A stretch of DNA of 31,196 nucleotides from an uncultured Clostridia bacterium (GCA_910578235.1 CAJTPP010000006.1:1-31196), one strand, 5' to 3'; shown: positions 5,853 through 14,884, numbered from the stretch's first letter. Translations and numbers: made by a program. Notes: generated by a model from the letters alone, not told the origin.

Positions 5853-7553
5853 CTACATACTTTCCACTGTCTCTATGCCAAGTAATCCCAACGCGGTTTT
5901 TATAACCTTTGTCGTCACATCAACTATTGCAAGACGCGCCTTTTTAGTATCCATATCCACGTCTTCTTTCATTATCGGATTTGTATTGTAAAACTTATTA
6001 AAAGCTTTTGTCAGATTAGTAACATATCGGTTTACATAAAACGGTTCATTCTTTTCAGCCGCATCCTTAACAGCGTCACCGAAAGCATTGAGCTGCTTCA
6101 CAAGCGAATATGTCTCGCCGGAAACCGCTTTTGCAAAATCTGCGTCTGAGTAATCAATACCTTCCGCCTTTCTCAATATACTTCTTCCCCTCGCATAACC
6201 ATACTGACAATACGGCGCGGACTCGCCCTCAAAATCAAGCATGGTATCCCAGCTTAGATCTATATCCTTTTCCCTGCTGTTTTTAAGAAAAGTATACAGC
6301 ACGGCGCCTATGCCTATCTTCTTTGCCGCGGTTTCCTTATCATCAACAGCCGAATTATTCTGCTCGATTATTTCACGTGTCTTTTCAATTGACTCGTTCA
6401 GCACATCATCAAGATACACAATATCGCCATGACGTGTGGACAGATTTTTACCGTCAAAACGCACAAGTCCAAATCCCACATGGACACAGTCATCCGCCCA
6501 TTCCCAACCGGCTTTCTTCATCACTGAAAACAACTGTTTAAAATGCAGCGCCTGCGGTGTTCCGACAACATATATATTTTTATAAAAATTATATGTTCTG
6601 CGTCTGTATAGCGCAGCCGCGATGTCACGCGTCGCATAAATTGTAGCCCCGTTTGATTTCAGTATGATACACGGCGGCATATTCAAATCCGACAAATCTA
6701 CCACCTGCGCGCCGTCACTTTCAACAAGCAGATTTTTATCACGCAGTATATCCACAACCTCGTCCATTTTATCCGAATAAAACGCTTCACCATTATACGA
6801 ATCAAATTTTACACCAAGAATATCATAAACGCGATTAAACTCTACAAGGCTTATTTCTCTGAAATATTTCCATAAATCAGTCGTTTCTTTATCGCCATCC
6901 TCAAGTTTTTTAAAATAATCTCTGGCTTCATCCTCAAATTCAGGATGCTTTTCAGCTTCCTCATGAAATTTTACATATATTTTAAGAAGCTCCTGTATTG
7001 GATTTTTCTCGATAACAGCTTTATCTCCCCATCTCTTATACGCGCTTATCAGCTTGCCGAACTGAGTCCCCCAGTCTCCAAGATGATTGAGCGACTGCAC
7101 GTTATAGCCTAAATAACTGTAGATTTTCGCCAATGAATTACCCAATGCGGTTGAAAAAAGATGGCCTATATGAAACGGTTTTGCTATATTCGGAGAGGAA
7201 TATTCCACGAGCACCGTCCTGCCTCCGCCGACATCTGATTTTCCCCATTCGTTGCCGGCGGACTGAATTGCGGTAACAGTCTCTCTTATAAATATTTCAC
7301 GGTTAAAGAAAAAGTTCAGATATCCTCCAACCGCTTCAACTCTGTCAATTATATCATCATCCGACAGCTTTCCCGCAAGCTCCTGTGCAATTACAGGCGG
7401 CGCTTTTCGCAGCACCTTTGCCAGCGGAAAACACGGAAACGCAAGATCACCCATTTTTTCGTCCGGCGGAATTTCAACAGATTTCATGGCTGTTTCACTG
7501 TCCAGTCCGGTTATATCAACAATTTTTTTTACTACATGTTCTTTAAAATCCAT
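5853..7553 (-). CDS. argS: Arginyl-tRNA synthetase
   Basis: Charges tRNA-Arg with arginine in the cytoplasm. The 566-residue length is normal. An N-terminal Arg-tRNA synthetase additional domain (about residues 1-85) is followed by the class I catalytic core. SSPNIAKPFHIGH carries HIGH at 128-131. FDGKNLSTRHGDIVYLDD stands in the KMSKS region and lacks a canonical KMSKS, as is common in ArgRS. A DALR anticodon-binding domain follows near the C-terminus (YVTNLTKAFNKFYN). The start follows GGAGTAGGG closely. A promoter lies 32 bases upstream, and the small Cys gene follows in the same direction. Confidence 0.96.
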   Translation of the reverse strand: MDFKEHVVKKIVDITGLDSETAMKSVEIPPDEKMGDLAFPCFPLAKVLRKAPPVIAQELAGKLSDDDIIDRVEAVGGYLNFFFNREIFIRETVTAIQSAGNEWGKSDVGGGRTVLVEYSSPNIAKPFHIGHLFSTALGNSLAKIYSYLGYNVQSLNHLGDWGTQFGKLISAYKRWGDKAVIEKNPIQELLKIYVKFHEEAEKHPEFEDEARDYFKKLEDGDKETTDLWKYFREISLVEFNRVYDILGVKFDSYNGEAFYSDKMDEVVDILRDKNLLVESDGAQVVDLSDLNMPPCIILKSNGATIYATRDIAAALYRRRTYNFYKNIYVVGTPQALHFKQLFSVMKKAGWEWADDCVHVGFGLVRFDGKNLSTRHGDIVYLDDVLNESIEKTREIIEQNNSAVDDKETAAKKIGIGAVLYTFLKNSREKDIDLSWDTMLDFEGESAPYCQYGYARGRSILRKAEGIDYSDADFAKAVSGETYSLVKQLNAFGDAVKDAAEKNEPFYVNRYVTNLTKAFNKFYNTNPIMKEDVDMDTKKARLAIVDVTTKVIKTALGLLGIETVESM

Positions 7554-7584
7554 TTTCCCTACTCCTCTTTTGATAACTGCTTTT

Positions 7585-7613
7585 ATTATAACATTTTAAT
7601 CGCTCAGATGCAA
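7585..7613 (-). promoter_or_regulatory. argS promoter
   Basis: On the minus strand TTGCAT (7613-7608) and TATAAT (7590-7585) are separated by 17 bases, about 30 bases upstream of the argS start. No T-box leader fits in the remaining space. Confidence 0.7.
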
Positions 7614-7677
7614 TATTTTTTTATAGAACTCACATTTTGAATAATAACATTCAAATATTTTAATACATTCACGAAAC

Positions 7678-7703
7678 AGAAAAACGGCACAAATCATGCC
7701 GTT
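7678..7703 (-). terminator. Terminator of the prs-nucleotidyltransferase operon
   Basis: On the minus strand AACGGCA and TGCCGTT form a 7-bp stem with a 7-base loop (7703-7683) that runs directly into a stretch of Ts. It lies 14 bases after the nucleotidyltransferase stop codon. Confidence 0.7.
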
Positions 7704-7717
7704 TCCCCATATAATCT

Positions 7718-8470
7718 TTACTTTTCAAACAAAATACCCTGTTCAAGTCTGTCACATGCATCATAATAACTTTCGGGAGTTCCTATGTCTATACGAACCG
7801 CGTCAAATACATAAGCATACACATCAGCCCTTGTAATCAGCCATGGAATAAAGTGTCCTGGCGCGTCAGGATTGTTGCCTTCTTTAAGATATGTGTCTAT
7901 CATCTGCAGTGTGTCTTTCCTGTATAAATAAAACGGCGGAACACCCAAATCCGACTTAGGATTTTGAGGTTTTTCCTCAAAACCGATTACCTTGCCGACG
8001 GAATCCAGCTCAACAACACCCATAGAATGAAGCTCGTCATGATTTTCTATTTTATGCGCGCAAATCATATCACATTTTTTTTCACGATACATATCCACAA
8101 AATCATTCAGAGAGAAATCAAATATATTATCGCTTGCCATAACAAGTATTTCATCAGATATATTTTCAAGTCCTATGACATATTTAAGATCACCGATAGC
8201 GCCCAATCTGTTATCATTGCTTGTTGTACGGTCATTTATTATTTTAATCTGTTTTGAGCCTTTATAGCTCTTACTCCAATTCAAGAAATGATCAGAAAAC
8301 TTTTCATTGGTAACAATATAAATATTTTCTATATCCTCTACCTCGTCTATCTTTTCAACCACCATATCAAGAATAGTTTTTTTCCCTAACCTTAACAAAG
8401 CCTTAGGCATATTCTCCGTCAGTGGATACAGTCTTGTCGCATAGCCAGCAGCCAGTAACACACATTGCAT
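7718..8470 (-). CDS. Sugar-phosphate nucleotidyltransferase
   Basis: Transfers a nucleotidyl group from an NTP to a sugar 1-phosphate to give an activated nucleotide sugar. The protein (250 residues from the preferred start) opens with LLAAGYATRLYPLTENMPK, a variant of the signature GxGxRLxPLTxxxPK of the RmlA/GlmU-N family. VMASDNIFDF, a metal-binding Asp region, VIGFEEKP, and the C-terminal RIDIGTPESYYDA follow. The short length lacks any acyltransferase domain, so it is not a full GlmU. The sugar is uncertain; a glucose-1-phosphate type substrate is most common in this group. AGGAGA upstream of the ATG at 8470 decides the start over the one at 8491. It follows prs by 24 bases in one operon. 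Confidence 0.82.
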   Translation of the reverse strand: MQCVLLAAGYATRLYPLTENMPKALLRLGKKTILDMVVEKIDEVEDIENIYIVTNEKFSDHFLNWSKSYKGSKQIKIINDRTTSNDNRLGAIGDLKYVIGLENISDEILVMASDNIFDFSLNDFVDMYREKKCDMICAHKIENHDELHSMGVVELDSVGKVIGFEEKPQNPKSDLGVPPFYLYRKDTLQMIDTYLKEGNNPDAPGHFIPWLITRADVYAYVFDAVRIDIGTPESYYDACDRLEQGILFEK

Positions 8471-8494
8471 AGCACTTCTCCTATAGATCAAAAA

Positions 8495-9628
8495 CTATTT
8501 ATTCTCCAGTTTATTAACAAGAGCCGTGATCTTATTTACAGGATCAAGCAGTCTTGAAATTGTTTCATCATGATTAAGAGTATCTATAAGAAGCGACATA
8601 TACTTTGACATATCAACCTCACAGTACCATTCGCGCGTTGCAAGATCAGGATCTCTGTAGATAAGGTTCGTTGTGAATATCTTGTCCACAATACCATTTT
8701 TAAACGCCTCATCAAAACAATCAAGACCATTGCAAAACAGACCGAATGACGCAAATACAAATATCCTTTTTGCCCCCTGCTGTTTCAGGTTTGTGGCAAC
8801 ATCAATAACTGATTCTCCTGATGAAATCATATCGTCAACAATAATAACATCCATACCGTTCACATCGCGGCCAAGATACTCATGAGCTACAATAGGATTT
8901 TTGCCGTTTTCAAGTCTCGAATAGTCGCGGCGCTTATAAAACATACCAAGCTCAAGTTTAAGTACCGACGAATAGTACATACATCTCGACATACCGCCTT
9001 CATCGGGAGAAATTACAATTGTATCAAATTTATTAAGAGAGATATCAGGAACATTTTTTATAAGCGCTTTTATCATCTGATATGTAGCCTGAACATCATC
9101 AAAGCCGGACAGAGGAATAGCGTTTGATATTCTCGGATCATGGGCGTCAAAAGTGATAATATTTGCAACACCCATATTTACAAGCTCCTGAAGCATAAGC
9201 GCGGCGTCTAAAGACTCACGTCCGCTTCTTCTGTGCTGTCTGCCCTCGTACAGCATAGGCATAACGACAGTCACGCGTCTCGCTTTTCCGCCCATAGCGG
9301 CAATAATACGCTTTAAATCCTGAAAATGATCATCAGGGCTCATATGATTTTCAATACCGTACATTTTATATGTAACGCCGTGATTAAACACATCACATAT
9401 AATATACACGTCATGTCCTCTTACAGACTCGTCAATCATGCATTTGCCCTCTCCGGTACCAAATCTCGGGCAGTTTACATGTGTAACATATGTATCAATG
9501 TTCTCAAAGTGTCTGAACGCTTTCAGATACTCGTCAATCCTGGCTGTTATAGCCTCGCAGCCTTTCATGCTTATGATACTCAGCTTACCTACAATAGGTG
9601 TCTCCTCGCTTATAAAATTGTTTGTCAT
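8495..9628 (-). CDS. prs: Ribose-phosphate pyrophosphokinase (PRPP synthetase), long form
   Basis: Makes 5-phosphoribosyl pyrophosphate from ribose 5-phosphate and ATP, feeding purine, pyrimidine, histidine and NAD synthesis. The 377-residue protein has the divalent-metal motif in TFDAHDPRI. The PRPP-binding loop is VIIVDDMISSGE at about residues 262-272, and MLYEGRQHRRSGRES is the flexible ATP-site loop. It is longer than the usual 310-320 residues, with extra sequence at both ends. It therefore belongs to the longer PRPP synthetases seen in some Clostridia. AAGGAG sits seven bases before the ATG at 9628, which is preferred over earlier in-frame starts. The nucleotidyltransferase follows after 24 bases. 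Confidence 0.9.
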   Translation of the reverse strand: MTNNFISEETPIVGKLSIISMKGCEAITARIDEYLKAFRHFENIDTYVTHVNCPRFGTGEGKCMIDESVRGHDVYIICDVFNHGVTYKMYGIENHMSPDDHFQDLKRIIAAMGGKARRVTVVMPMLYEGRQHRRSGRESLDAALMLQELVNMGVANIITFDAHDPRISNAIPLSGFDDVQATYQMIKALIKNVPDISLNKFDTIVISPDEGGMSRCMYYSSVLKLELGMFYKRRDYSRLENGKNPIVAHEYLGRDVNGMDVIIVDDMISSGESVIDVATNLKQQGAKRIFVFASFGLFCNGLDCFDEAFKNGIVDKIFTTNLIYRDPDLATREWYCEVDMSKYMSLLIDTLNHDETISRLLDPVNKITALVNKLENK

Positions 9629-9697
9629 AGTCATTCTCCTTTTTAGCGGAAGCATATGTAATTCCAACATATATTTTACATATATGTTACATATTAA

Positions 9698-9726
9698 AAT
9701 ATATCATATATTTTGTACTTTTGCAA
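9698..9726 (-). promoter_or_regulatory. prs promoter
   Basis: On the minus strand TTGCAA (9726-9721) and TATATT (9703-9698) are separated by 17 bases. Between this and the gene lies an AT-rich leader containing the palindrome ACATATATGT twice in near-copies. No known riboswitch is visible. Confidence 0.6.
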
Positions 9727-9775
9727 GTGACACATTTTAATGATTTTAGAGAATTTTCGACAAAGATTTTGTTTA

Positions 9776-10324
9776 TTATAGATATTTTTTTCTAATTCCG
9801 GTCCGCTCCATAAGCATGAAAACTGCAAAAATCACAATTACGTGCAGCGGAAACGCCACAAAGTTCTTTATAATACGCTCAACCGCAAACACCTGATACG
9901 CCTTATTATACATCACAGCCAGCCAGAATGTGTTAAGGATAATATTAACAAAAAGCGTAATAATGAATACCGACAGTATTACCCACCATATGGCTCTTTT
10001 TTCACTGCGCTTGTAGAGACATATTCCGTAAATAAGCCCTCCCAGCATTGCAGACAACGTAAATCCGGGGAAATACGCTCCGCCGCCCGGATTAAGAAAA
10101 TATCCGATAATATCTCCAATCGCGCCCACCGCCATCGCCGGAACAGGCCCAAGCAGCATACCCGCAGCGGAAGAAACCGCAAAAGTAAGCGTTATTCTGT
10201 TTTCCAGTACAAACTGAAATTTGAACATGCCAAGCACCGCATGCAGCGCGATAAACATCGCGGTCATCACGAGTCCTCTTGTTGTTGTCAGATTTTGCGC
10301 TGACATTTTAAATTTTTTGAGCAT
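9776..10324 (-). CDS. folT: Folate-type ECF transporter S component
   Basis: Substrate-binding membrane subunit of an energy-coupling factor importer, which works with EcfA/EcfA'/EcfT encoded elsewhere. The 182-residue protein has about six membrane segments. An N-terminal TTRGLVMTAMFIALHAVL segment and the block AGMLLGPVPAMAVGAIGDI are followed by GYFLNPGGGAYFPGFTLSA, a run typical of the folate S-component family. The THF riboswitch directly upstream independently points to folate or a derivative as substrate. GGAGGTG eight bases before the ATG at 10324 decides the start against the longer frame to 10354. No other ECF genes are nearby, so it probably shares a group II ECF module. Confidence 0.9.
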   Translation of the reverse strand: MLKKFKMSAQNLTTTRGLVMTAMFIALHAVLGMFKFQFVLENRITLTFAVSSAAGMLLGPVPAMAVGAIGDIIGYFLNPGGGAYFPGFTLSAMLGGLIYGICLYKRSEKRAIWWVILSVFIITLFVNIILNTFWLAVMYNKAYQVFAVERIIKNFVAFPLHVIVIFAVFMLMERTGIRKKYL

Positions 10325-10392
10325 AGAAAAACACCTCCATAAAATTTCTGGCAATCAAACATTGCCAAAAAAAGAGATGCTCACTATTTTTT

Positions 10393-10493
10393 CAGCGGGA
10401 TGCGGTCGGCGCACCGCAAGCATTAATGCTTTTCGTCCGAATGACAACTCCCCGTTCACCCGGCACTTTACGCGCGCAAACCTACTCTGTAGT
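10393..10493 (-). ncRNA. Tetrahydrofolate (THF) riboswitch
   Basis: The minus-strand RNA has the class I THF riboswitch landmarks in order: AGAGTAGG, GCGCGTAAAGTGCCGGG, TGAACGGG, GGACGAAAAGCATTAATGC, TTGCGGTGCGCCGACCGCA and TCCCGCTG. The order and spacing match the family, and the downstream gene is a folate transporter. Between the aptamer and the gene lie a T-rich run and a hairpin, GGCAAT and ATTGCC (10366-10350), next to the GGAGG ribosome binding site. The off-state could act on transcription or translation, and I cannot tell which. Confidence 0.92.
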
Positions 10494-10508
10494 CTGATTG
10501 TATTCATC

Positions 10509-10537
10509 ATTATACACTATAGCGGTATATTTTGCAA
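10509..10537 (-). promoter_or_regulatory. folT promoter
   Basis: On the minus strand TTGCAA (10537-10532) and TATAAT (10514-10509) are separated by 17 bases, just before the THF aptamer. Confidence 0.75.
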
Positions 10538-10580
10538 TAGTTTTTTTAAAAAAAGTTGATTTTTTTTGTAATTTCCACTT

Positions 10581-11591
10581 TCACAATTTTATAAAAGAAA
10601 TAATTGCAATTAAATGCTTTCTCAGTTCCTCGCCGCTCTGCGCGCAAAGATACGCGGGCGCGACATCAAACACTGTCTTACAGCCTGTCTGACCTTCCTT
10701 ATTCATACGATATGCCGCTCTTGCGTATGCGATAAGCACAGAAGATGTAAATTCAGGATTTGAGTCAAGCTTCAGACTATATTCAATAACATGTCTGTTT
10801 TCGCCGTCCCAGCCCGTTCTGCCCGTTCTTATAACTGATCCGCCATGAGGTATTCCGCTGTGATTAGCCTTAAGCTCATCCTCTGAAATAAAATAAACTG
10901 TCGTGTCATAATCCGCAAAATAATTCGGCATAGTCTTAATTTCATTCTCAATACGGTCTAAATCCGCGCCGTCCTCAGCTACAACATAACACTCGCGCGT
11001 ATGCTTCTCACGTGTAGAAAGCTCAGGATTTTCACAGTTTCGCACCGTGGCCAGCGCCTTTTCCACCGGAACCGTGTACTGTCTGGCGTCCTTCACACCT
11101 TCAATTCTTCTTATAGCGTCAGAGTGTCCCTGACTTACTCCCCTGCCCCAGAACGTATAATCACTGCCGTCTGAAAGAATTGCATTGGCGTAAAGTCTGT
11201 TCAAAGAGAACATTCCCGGATCCCAGCCGACAGATATAATTCCGATATGACCGTTCTTCTTAGCTTCAGCGTCAACAGCTTCAAAATGCTCAGGGATTCT
11301 GGCATGTGTATCGAAGCTGTCTATAACATTAAAATACCTGACATACTCAGGTGTTTGCTTCGGTAAATCTGTAGCGCTGCCGCCGCATAAGATCATAACA
11401 TCAATCTCATCTTTATGAGCCTCTATATCATTTACCGAATAAACCTTTACACCTTCTGTCAGAATTTTTACATCCGATGGTTCACGCCGGGTAAATACTG
11501 CCGCAAGAGACATATCACTATTCTGCTTAATCGCGCATTCAACACCCCGTCCGAGATTTCCATAACCCAAAATTCCAATTCTTACTGACAT
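10581..11591 (-). CDS. ddh: meso-Diaminopimelate dehydrogenase
   Basis: NADPH-dependent enzyme that makes meso-diaminopimelate directly from tetrahydrodipicolinate and ammonia, for lysine and peptidoglycan. The 336-residue protein has the dinucleotide-binding GILGYGNLGRG (residues 6-16). The family landmarks ILCGGSATDLP, VIDSFDTHARIP, SVGWDPGMFSLNR and GRGVSQGHSDAIR follow. The length is close to the usual 320-330. GGAGTG seven bases upstream supports the ATG at 11591 over the one at 11621. It stands alone, with no other lysine genes in the window. A 14-base palindrome, TTAGCATTTGCTAA at 11629-11642, lies in its upstream region and could be an operator. Confidence 0.93.
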   Translation of the reverse strand: MSVRIGILGYGNLGRGVECAIKQNSDMSLAAVFTRREPSDVKILTEGVKVYSVNDIEAHKDEIDVMILCGGSATDLPKQTPEYVRYFNVIDSFDTHARIPEHFEAVDAEAKKNGHIGIISVGWDPGMFSLNRLYANAILSDGSDYTFWGRGVSQGHSDAIRRIEGVKDARQYTVPVEKALATVRNCENPELSTREKHTRECYVVAEDGADLDRIENEIKTMPNYFADYDTTVYFISEDELKANHSGIPHGGSVIRTGRTGWDGENRHVIEYSLKLDSNPEFTSSVLIAYARAAYRMNKEGQTGCKTVFDVAPAYLCAQSGEELRKHLIAIISFIKL

Positions 11592-11759
11592 TTTTATCAC
11601 TCCGTTTATATATAATTTCAAAAGCCGGTTAGCATTTGCTAATATTTTACCATATTACTTTTATTTTGTAAAGTCCTTTATTACTGTTCCATTATACTGC
11701 CCGTTTATTACAAGTATTTGTTGTATATACAGTTTCAAACATATATTTTCCAAATTATG

Positions 11760-11789
11760 TTGACTATTAATGATTAAATGTGTTATAAT
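11760..11789 (+). promoter_or_regulatory. rnj promoter
   Basis: TTGACT (11760-11765) and TATAAT (11784-11789) are separated by 18 bases, about 45 bases upstream of the RNase J start. Confidence 0.65.
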
Positions 11790-11836
11790 AATAATGTTGT
11801 AATAATGGTCGGAAAAAATAATATGGAGGTAAAATT

Positions 11837-13504
11837 GTGGCAAAAGCTAAAAAACTGAAAATCATACCATTAGGCGGTCTTGATGAAATCGGAAAAAACC
11901 TGACCGCAATTGAGTACGGAAATGAAATTATAATGGTAGATTGCGGTATGGCTTTCCCCGATGACGATATGCCCGGAATTGACATGGTAATAAACGATAT
12001 TACCTATCTTGAAAAAAACTGGTCAAAAATCAAGGGTATATTTTTAACGCACGGTCATGAGGACCATATCGGCGGACTGCCTTATTTTCTTAAAGCAATT
12101 AATGTTCCTGTATACGGAACAAGACTAACGATCGGACTTGTTGAACATAAACTTAAGGAACATAATCTTTTATCAAAGGTAAAGCTCGTGAGGGCTAAAT
12201 ACGGAAATACAATGAAAGCGGGCCAATTCTTCTCTGTTGAGTTTGTGCGTACAAATCACTCAATAGCAGACAGTGCGGCTCTCGCAATCAAAACACCTGT
12301 CGGAACAGTCATTCACATGGGTGACTTTAAAATAGACACTACGCCGATTGTCGGCGATATGATTGATCTCGCCCGTCTCGGCGAGCTTGGCAAAGAAGGC
12401 GTTCTTGCTCTTATGTCGGACAGCACAAATGTCGAGAGACAGGGATATACCATGAGCGAAAGGAGCGTAGGCGAACGCTTCGAGCAAATATTCAAAGGAT
12501 GCAGCAAGCGTATTATAGTTGCAACCTTCGCTTCAAATGTTCACAGAGTGCAGCAGATTATTGACGCGGCAGCGAAAAACGGGCGTAAAGTGGCCGTTTC
12601 GGGCAGAAGTATGGAAAACATTGTTGAAATTTCCATTCTTCTCGGATATATGAAAGTGCCTGAAGGAGTGCTTATTAACATTGACAACATCAAAAAATAC
12701 AGACCAAATCAAGTAGTTATTATTACAACAGGCTCGCAGGGAGAGCCTATGAGCGCTCTGACGAGAATGGCATTCTCAGACCACCGCAAGGTGGAGGTTA
12801 CGAAGGACGATCTTATTATAATAAGCGCGACTCCCATTCCCGGAAATGAAAAATCTGTTTCAAATGTTATAAATGAATTATTCAAAATAGGAGCGGACGT
12901 CATTTATAAAGCGCTGGCCGAGGTACACGTATCGGGACACGCATGTCAGGAGGAGTTAAAGCTTATTTTAGCGCTTACAAAACCTAAATACTTTATTCCC
13001 GTGCATGGCGAACACCGTCATCTTGTGCTGCACAAGGAGCTTGCGGCAAACGTCGGTATACCGCATAAAAACAGCTTTGTTCTTTCCAACGGACAAGTTC
13101 TTGAACTTGACACACACAGCGCAAAGCTTGCGGGCACAGTACCGGCCGGCAAAATTCTTGTGGATGGCCTCGGCGTCGGAGATGTCGGAAATATTGTTCT
13201 CCGAGACAGGAAGCATTTGTCTGAGGACGGTCTTATTATTGTTGTGGTAACCATTTCTCATGATGATAAAGAAATGGTTTCAAAGCCCGATGTCATTTCA
13301 AGAGGCTTTGTATATGTGCGCGAAGCAGAGTCGCTTATAGACGGCGTGAGAAATGTAGCCGCCCAAAGTATTACCGATTGTCTTGGCAAACGCAATATGG
13401 ACTGGGCAATTCTCAAAAGCTCACTAAAATCATCAGTCGCGCGATATATTTATGAACAAACAAAACGCAGTCCTATGATACTGCCGATTATTGAGGAAAT
13501 ATAG
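11837..13504 (+). CDS. rnj: Ribonuclease J
   Basis: Metallo-beta-lactamase-fold ribonuclease with 5' exonuclease and endonuclease activity in mRNA decay and rRNA maturation. The 555-residue length is standard. The zinc motif HGHEDHIGG begins at residue 72. SDSTNVERQGYTMSE, GRSM, TTGSQGEP in the beta-CASP domain and the metal ligand region PVHGEHRH follow. The start is GTG, set by TGGAGGT eight bases before it. Only one RNase J gene is in the window. The gene has its own promoter and a terminator just after the stop. Confidence 0.96.
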   Translation: MAKAKKLKIIPLGGLDEIGKNLTAIEYGNEIIMVDCGMAFPDDDMPGIDMVINDITYLEKNWSKIKGIFLTHGHEDHIGGLPYFLKAINVPVYGTRLTIGLVEHKLKEHNLLSKVKLVRAKYGNTMKAGQFFSVEFVRTNHSIADSAALAIKTPVGTVIHMGDFKIDTTPIVGDMIDLARLGELGKEGVLALMSDSTNVERQGYTMSERSVGERFEQIFKGCSKRIIVATFASNVHRVQQIIDAAAKNGRKVAVSGRSMENIVEISILLGYMKVPEGVLINIDNIKKYRPNQVVIITTGSQGEPMSALTRMAFSDHRKVEVTKDDLIIISATPIPGNEKSVSNVINELFKIGADVIYKALAEVHVSGHACQEELKLILALTKPKYFIPVHGEHRHLVLHKELAANVGIPHKNSFVLSNGQVLELDTHSAKLAGTVPAGKILVDGLGVGDVGNIVLRDRKHLSEDGLIIVVVTISHDDKEMVSKPDVISRGFVYVREAESLIDGVRNVAAQSITDCLGKRNMDWAILKSSLKSSVARYIYEQTKRSPMILPIIEEI

Positions 13505-13507
13505 TAT

Positions 13508-13541
13508 AAAAAAACAGATATGCTTTGCATATCTGTTTTTT
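13508..13541. terminator. Terminator after rnj, possibly two-way
   Basis: A perfect inverted repeat, AACAGATATGC and GCATATCTGTT with a TTT loop, is flanked by As and Ts. It starts a few bases after the rnj stop codon and could also stop minus-strand transcripts from the rubrerythrin side. Bases 13542-13670 hold nothing else that I recognise. Confidence 0.8.
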
Positions 13542-13670
13542 CTTTATTTTTATGTAGAAAGTAAAAATACCCATCTCCAATATCGTTTATAATTAGATAT
13601 GTGTCCTCTTTCTTATTAGTTTATTAATCTCTATTAACATAAATCAAATATGAAATTCTGCTTTTTTATA

Positions 13671-14210
13671 TTAATAATTTTCAGCCTTCATCTTAAAATA
13701 TGACTGAGGATGGGCGCATACAGGACAAACTTCAGGCGCCTTCTTTCCGACATGAATATGACCGCAGTTAGCACATTCCCATATCACATCACCTTCTTTA
13801 GAGAACACTGCATCCCCCTTGATATTAGCAAGCAGTTTCTTATACCGTTCCTCATGTTCTTTTTCTATTTTCGCAACTCCTTCAAACAAGTCTGCTATGT
13901 CGTTAAATCCTTCTTCCCGCGCGTCCTTTGCAAAACCGGCATACATATCTGTCCACTCATAATTCTCTCCGGCCGCCGCATCTTCAAGATTAGTCACCGT
14001 ATCCGATACCGAACCTCCGTTTAAAAGCTTATACCACAGCTTTGCATGTTCTTTCTCATTATTGGCAGTTTCTTCAAAAATCTGAGCTATCTGCACATAT
14101 CCGTCCTTTTTTGCCTTGCTTGCAAAATATGTATATTTATTCCTTGCCTGTGACTCTCCCGCAAATGCCGCCATCAGGTTCGACTCTGTCTTTGTTCCCT
14201 TTAAATTCAT
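13671..14210 (-). CDS. rbr: Rubrerythrin
   Basis: Non-haem iron peroxidase that reduces hydrogen peroxide in anaerobes with electrons from rubredoxin. The 179-residue protein has the four-helix diiron domain with two EKEH motifs (residues 52-55 and 116-119). A C-terminal rubredoxin-like domain carries Cys146, Cys149, Cys162 and Cys165 in two CxxC pairs. Both the fold order and the length are standard. The start follows AAGGAGTG. It lies 56 bases downstream of hpf on the same strand. Between them is a GGCGGA/TCCGCC hairpin that lacks a good T tract, so partial read-through from hpf is possible. I do not see a PerR box. Confidence 0.95.
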   Translation of the reverse strand: MNLKGTKTESNLMAAFAGESQARNKYTYFASKAKKDGYVQIAQIFEETANNEKEHAKLWYKLLNGGSVSDTVTNLEDAAAGENYEWTDMYAGFAKDAREEGFNDIADLFEGVAKIEKEHEERYKKLLANIKGDAVFSKEGDVIWECANCGHIHVGKKAPEVCPVCAHPQSYFKMKAENY

Positions 14211-14222
14211 TTTATCACTCCT

Positions 14223-14247
14223 TGTTAAACAAAGGCGGAAAAAATCC
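14223..14247 (-). repeat. Hairpin between hpf and rubrerythrin
   Basis: GGCGGA and TCCGCC form a stem around a run of As or Ts, depending on the strand, in the 56-base gap between hpf and the rubrerythrin gene. It could be a weak terminator for hpf or an RNA-stabilising hairpin at the start of the rubrerythrin message. Confidence 0.45.
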
Positions 14248-14266
14248 GCCCTTGCTGTTTTTTTAT

Positions 14267-14806
14267 TTATTCTATTGACTCAATTATGGCATATTTACCG
14301 TCTTTTCTCTTATACACAATATTCATTTCATCAGTTTCCTGATTTTTAAATACGAAGAAATTATGTCCAAGAAGGTTCATCTGAAGAACAGCCTCCTCGC
14401 TGCTCATCGGTTTGACAATAAATCTCTTTGTCTTTACGATCTCAAACTCTTTTGTCTCCTCGCCTTCTGTATAAGTGGTTCCGCTGATAAGCATATTGTC
14501 AACTGTAGCGTCTCTCTTTATTTTCTTTTCAAGACGAGTTTTATTCTTTCTAATCTGACGCTCGATTACATCGACTATCTTATCAATTGCGGCAAGGATT
14601 TCTCTATCGGATGCCTCAGCCCTGTACATCATACCTCCCGCATATATTGTCGCTTCAATATAGTCATTCTCCTTAATTGTTCCGATCACTACTCTCGCTT
14701 CAGATTCATCTCTGAAAAACTTATCGAGCTTGCCGAGCTTTTTTTCCACATAATCCTTGATTTTGTCAGTCAGATCATACCTTCTGCCGATAATTTTGAA
14801 TTTCAT
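14267..14806 (-). CDS. hpf: Ribosome hibernation promoting factor, long form
   Basis: Binds the small ribosomal subunit and pairs 70S ribosomes into inactive 100S dimers in stationary phase. The 179-residue protein has the N-terminal S30AE domain (about 1-100, MKFKIIGRRYDLTDKIKDYV). A charged linker and the C-terminal dimerisation domain (about 120-179, with EIVKTKRFIVKPMSSEEAV and FFVFKN) complete the long form found in Firmicutes. The start follows AAGGAGTGAGG. A promoter lies about 50 bases upstream. It is transcribed towards rubrerythrin, and the two may form one stress-linked unit. Confidence 0.95.
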   Translation of the reverse strand: MKFKIIGRRYDLTDKIKDYVEKKLGKLDKFFRDESEARVVIGTIKENDYIEATIYAGGMMYRAEASDREILAAIDKIVDVIERQIRKNKTRLEKKIKRDATVDNMLISGTTYTEGEETKEFEIVKTKRFIVKPMSSEEAVLQMNLLGHNFFVFKNQETDEMNIVYKRKDGKYAIIESIE

Positions 14807-14855
14807 AAGTCCTCACTCCTTGTGTAGTTTTAGGGATTTTATCTCCCTGTTAGTA

Positions 14856-14884
14856 TATATATACCCACATTTTTCCCCTGTCAA
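14856..14884 (-). promoter_or_regulatory. hpf promoter
   Basis: On the minus strand TTGACA (14884-14879) and TATATA (14861-14856) are separated by 17 bases, 50 bases upstream of the hpf start. The spacer contains GGGGAAAAA, but no separate sigma-B signal is evident. Confidence 0.65.

Noticed and set aside
9842..10303. 153-residue plus-strand ORF opposite folT
   Set aside because: It is very rich in Arg, His and Lys, lies fully opposite folT, and has no promoter or ribosome binding site: a shadow frame.
14363..14827. 154-residue plus-strand ORF opposite hpf
   Set aside because: It is a shadow of the strongly conserved hpf gene with no family resemblance.
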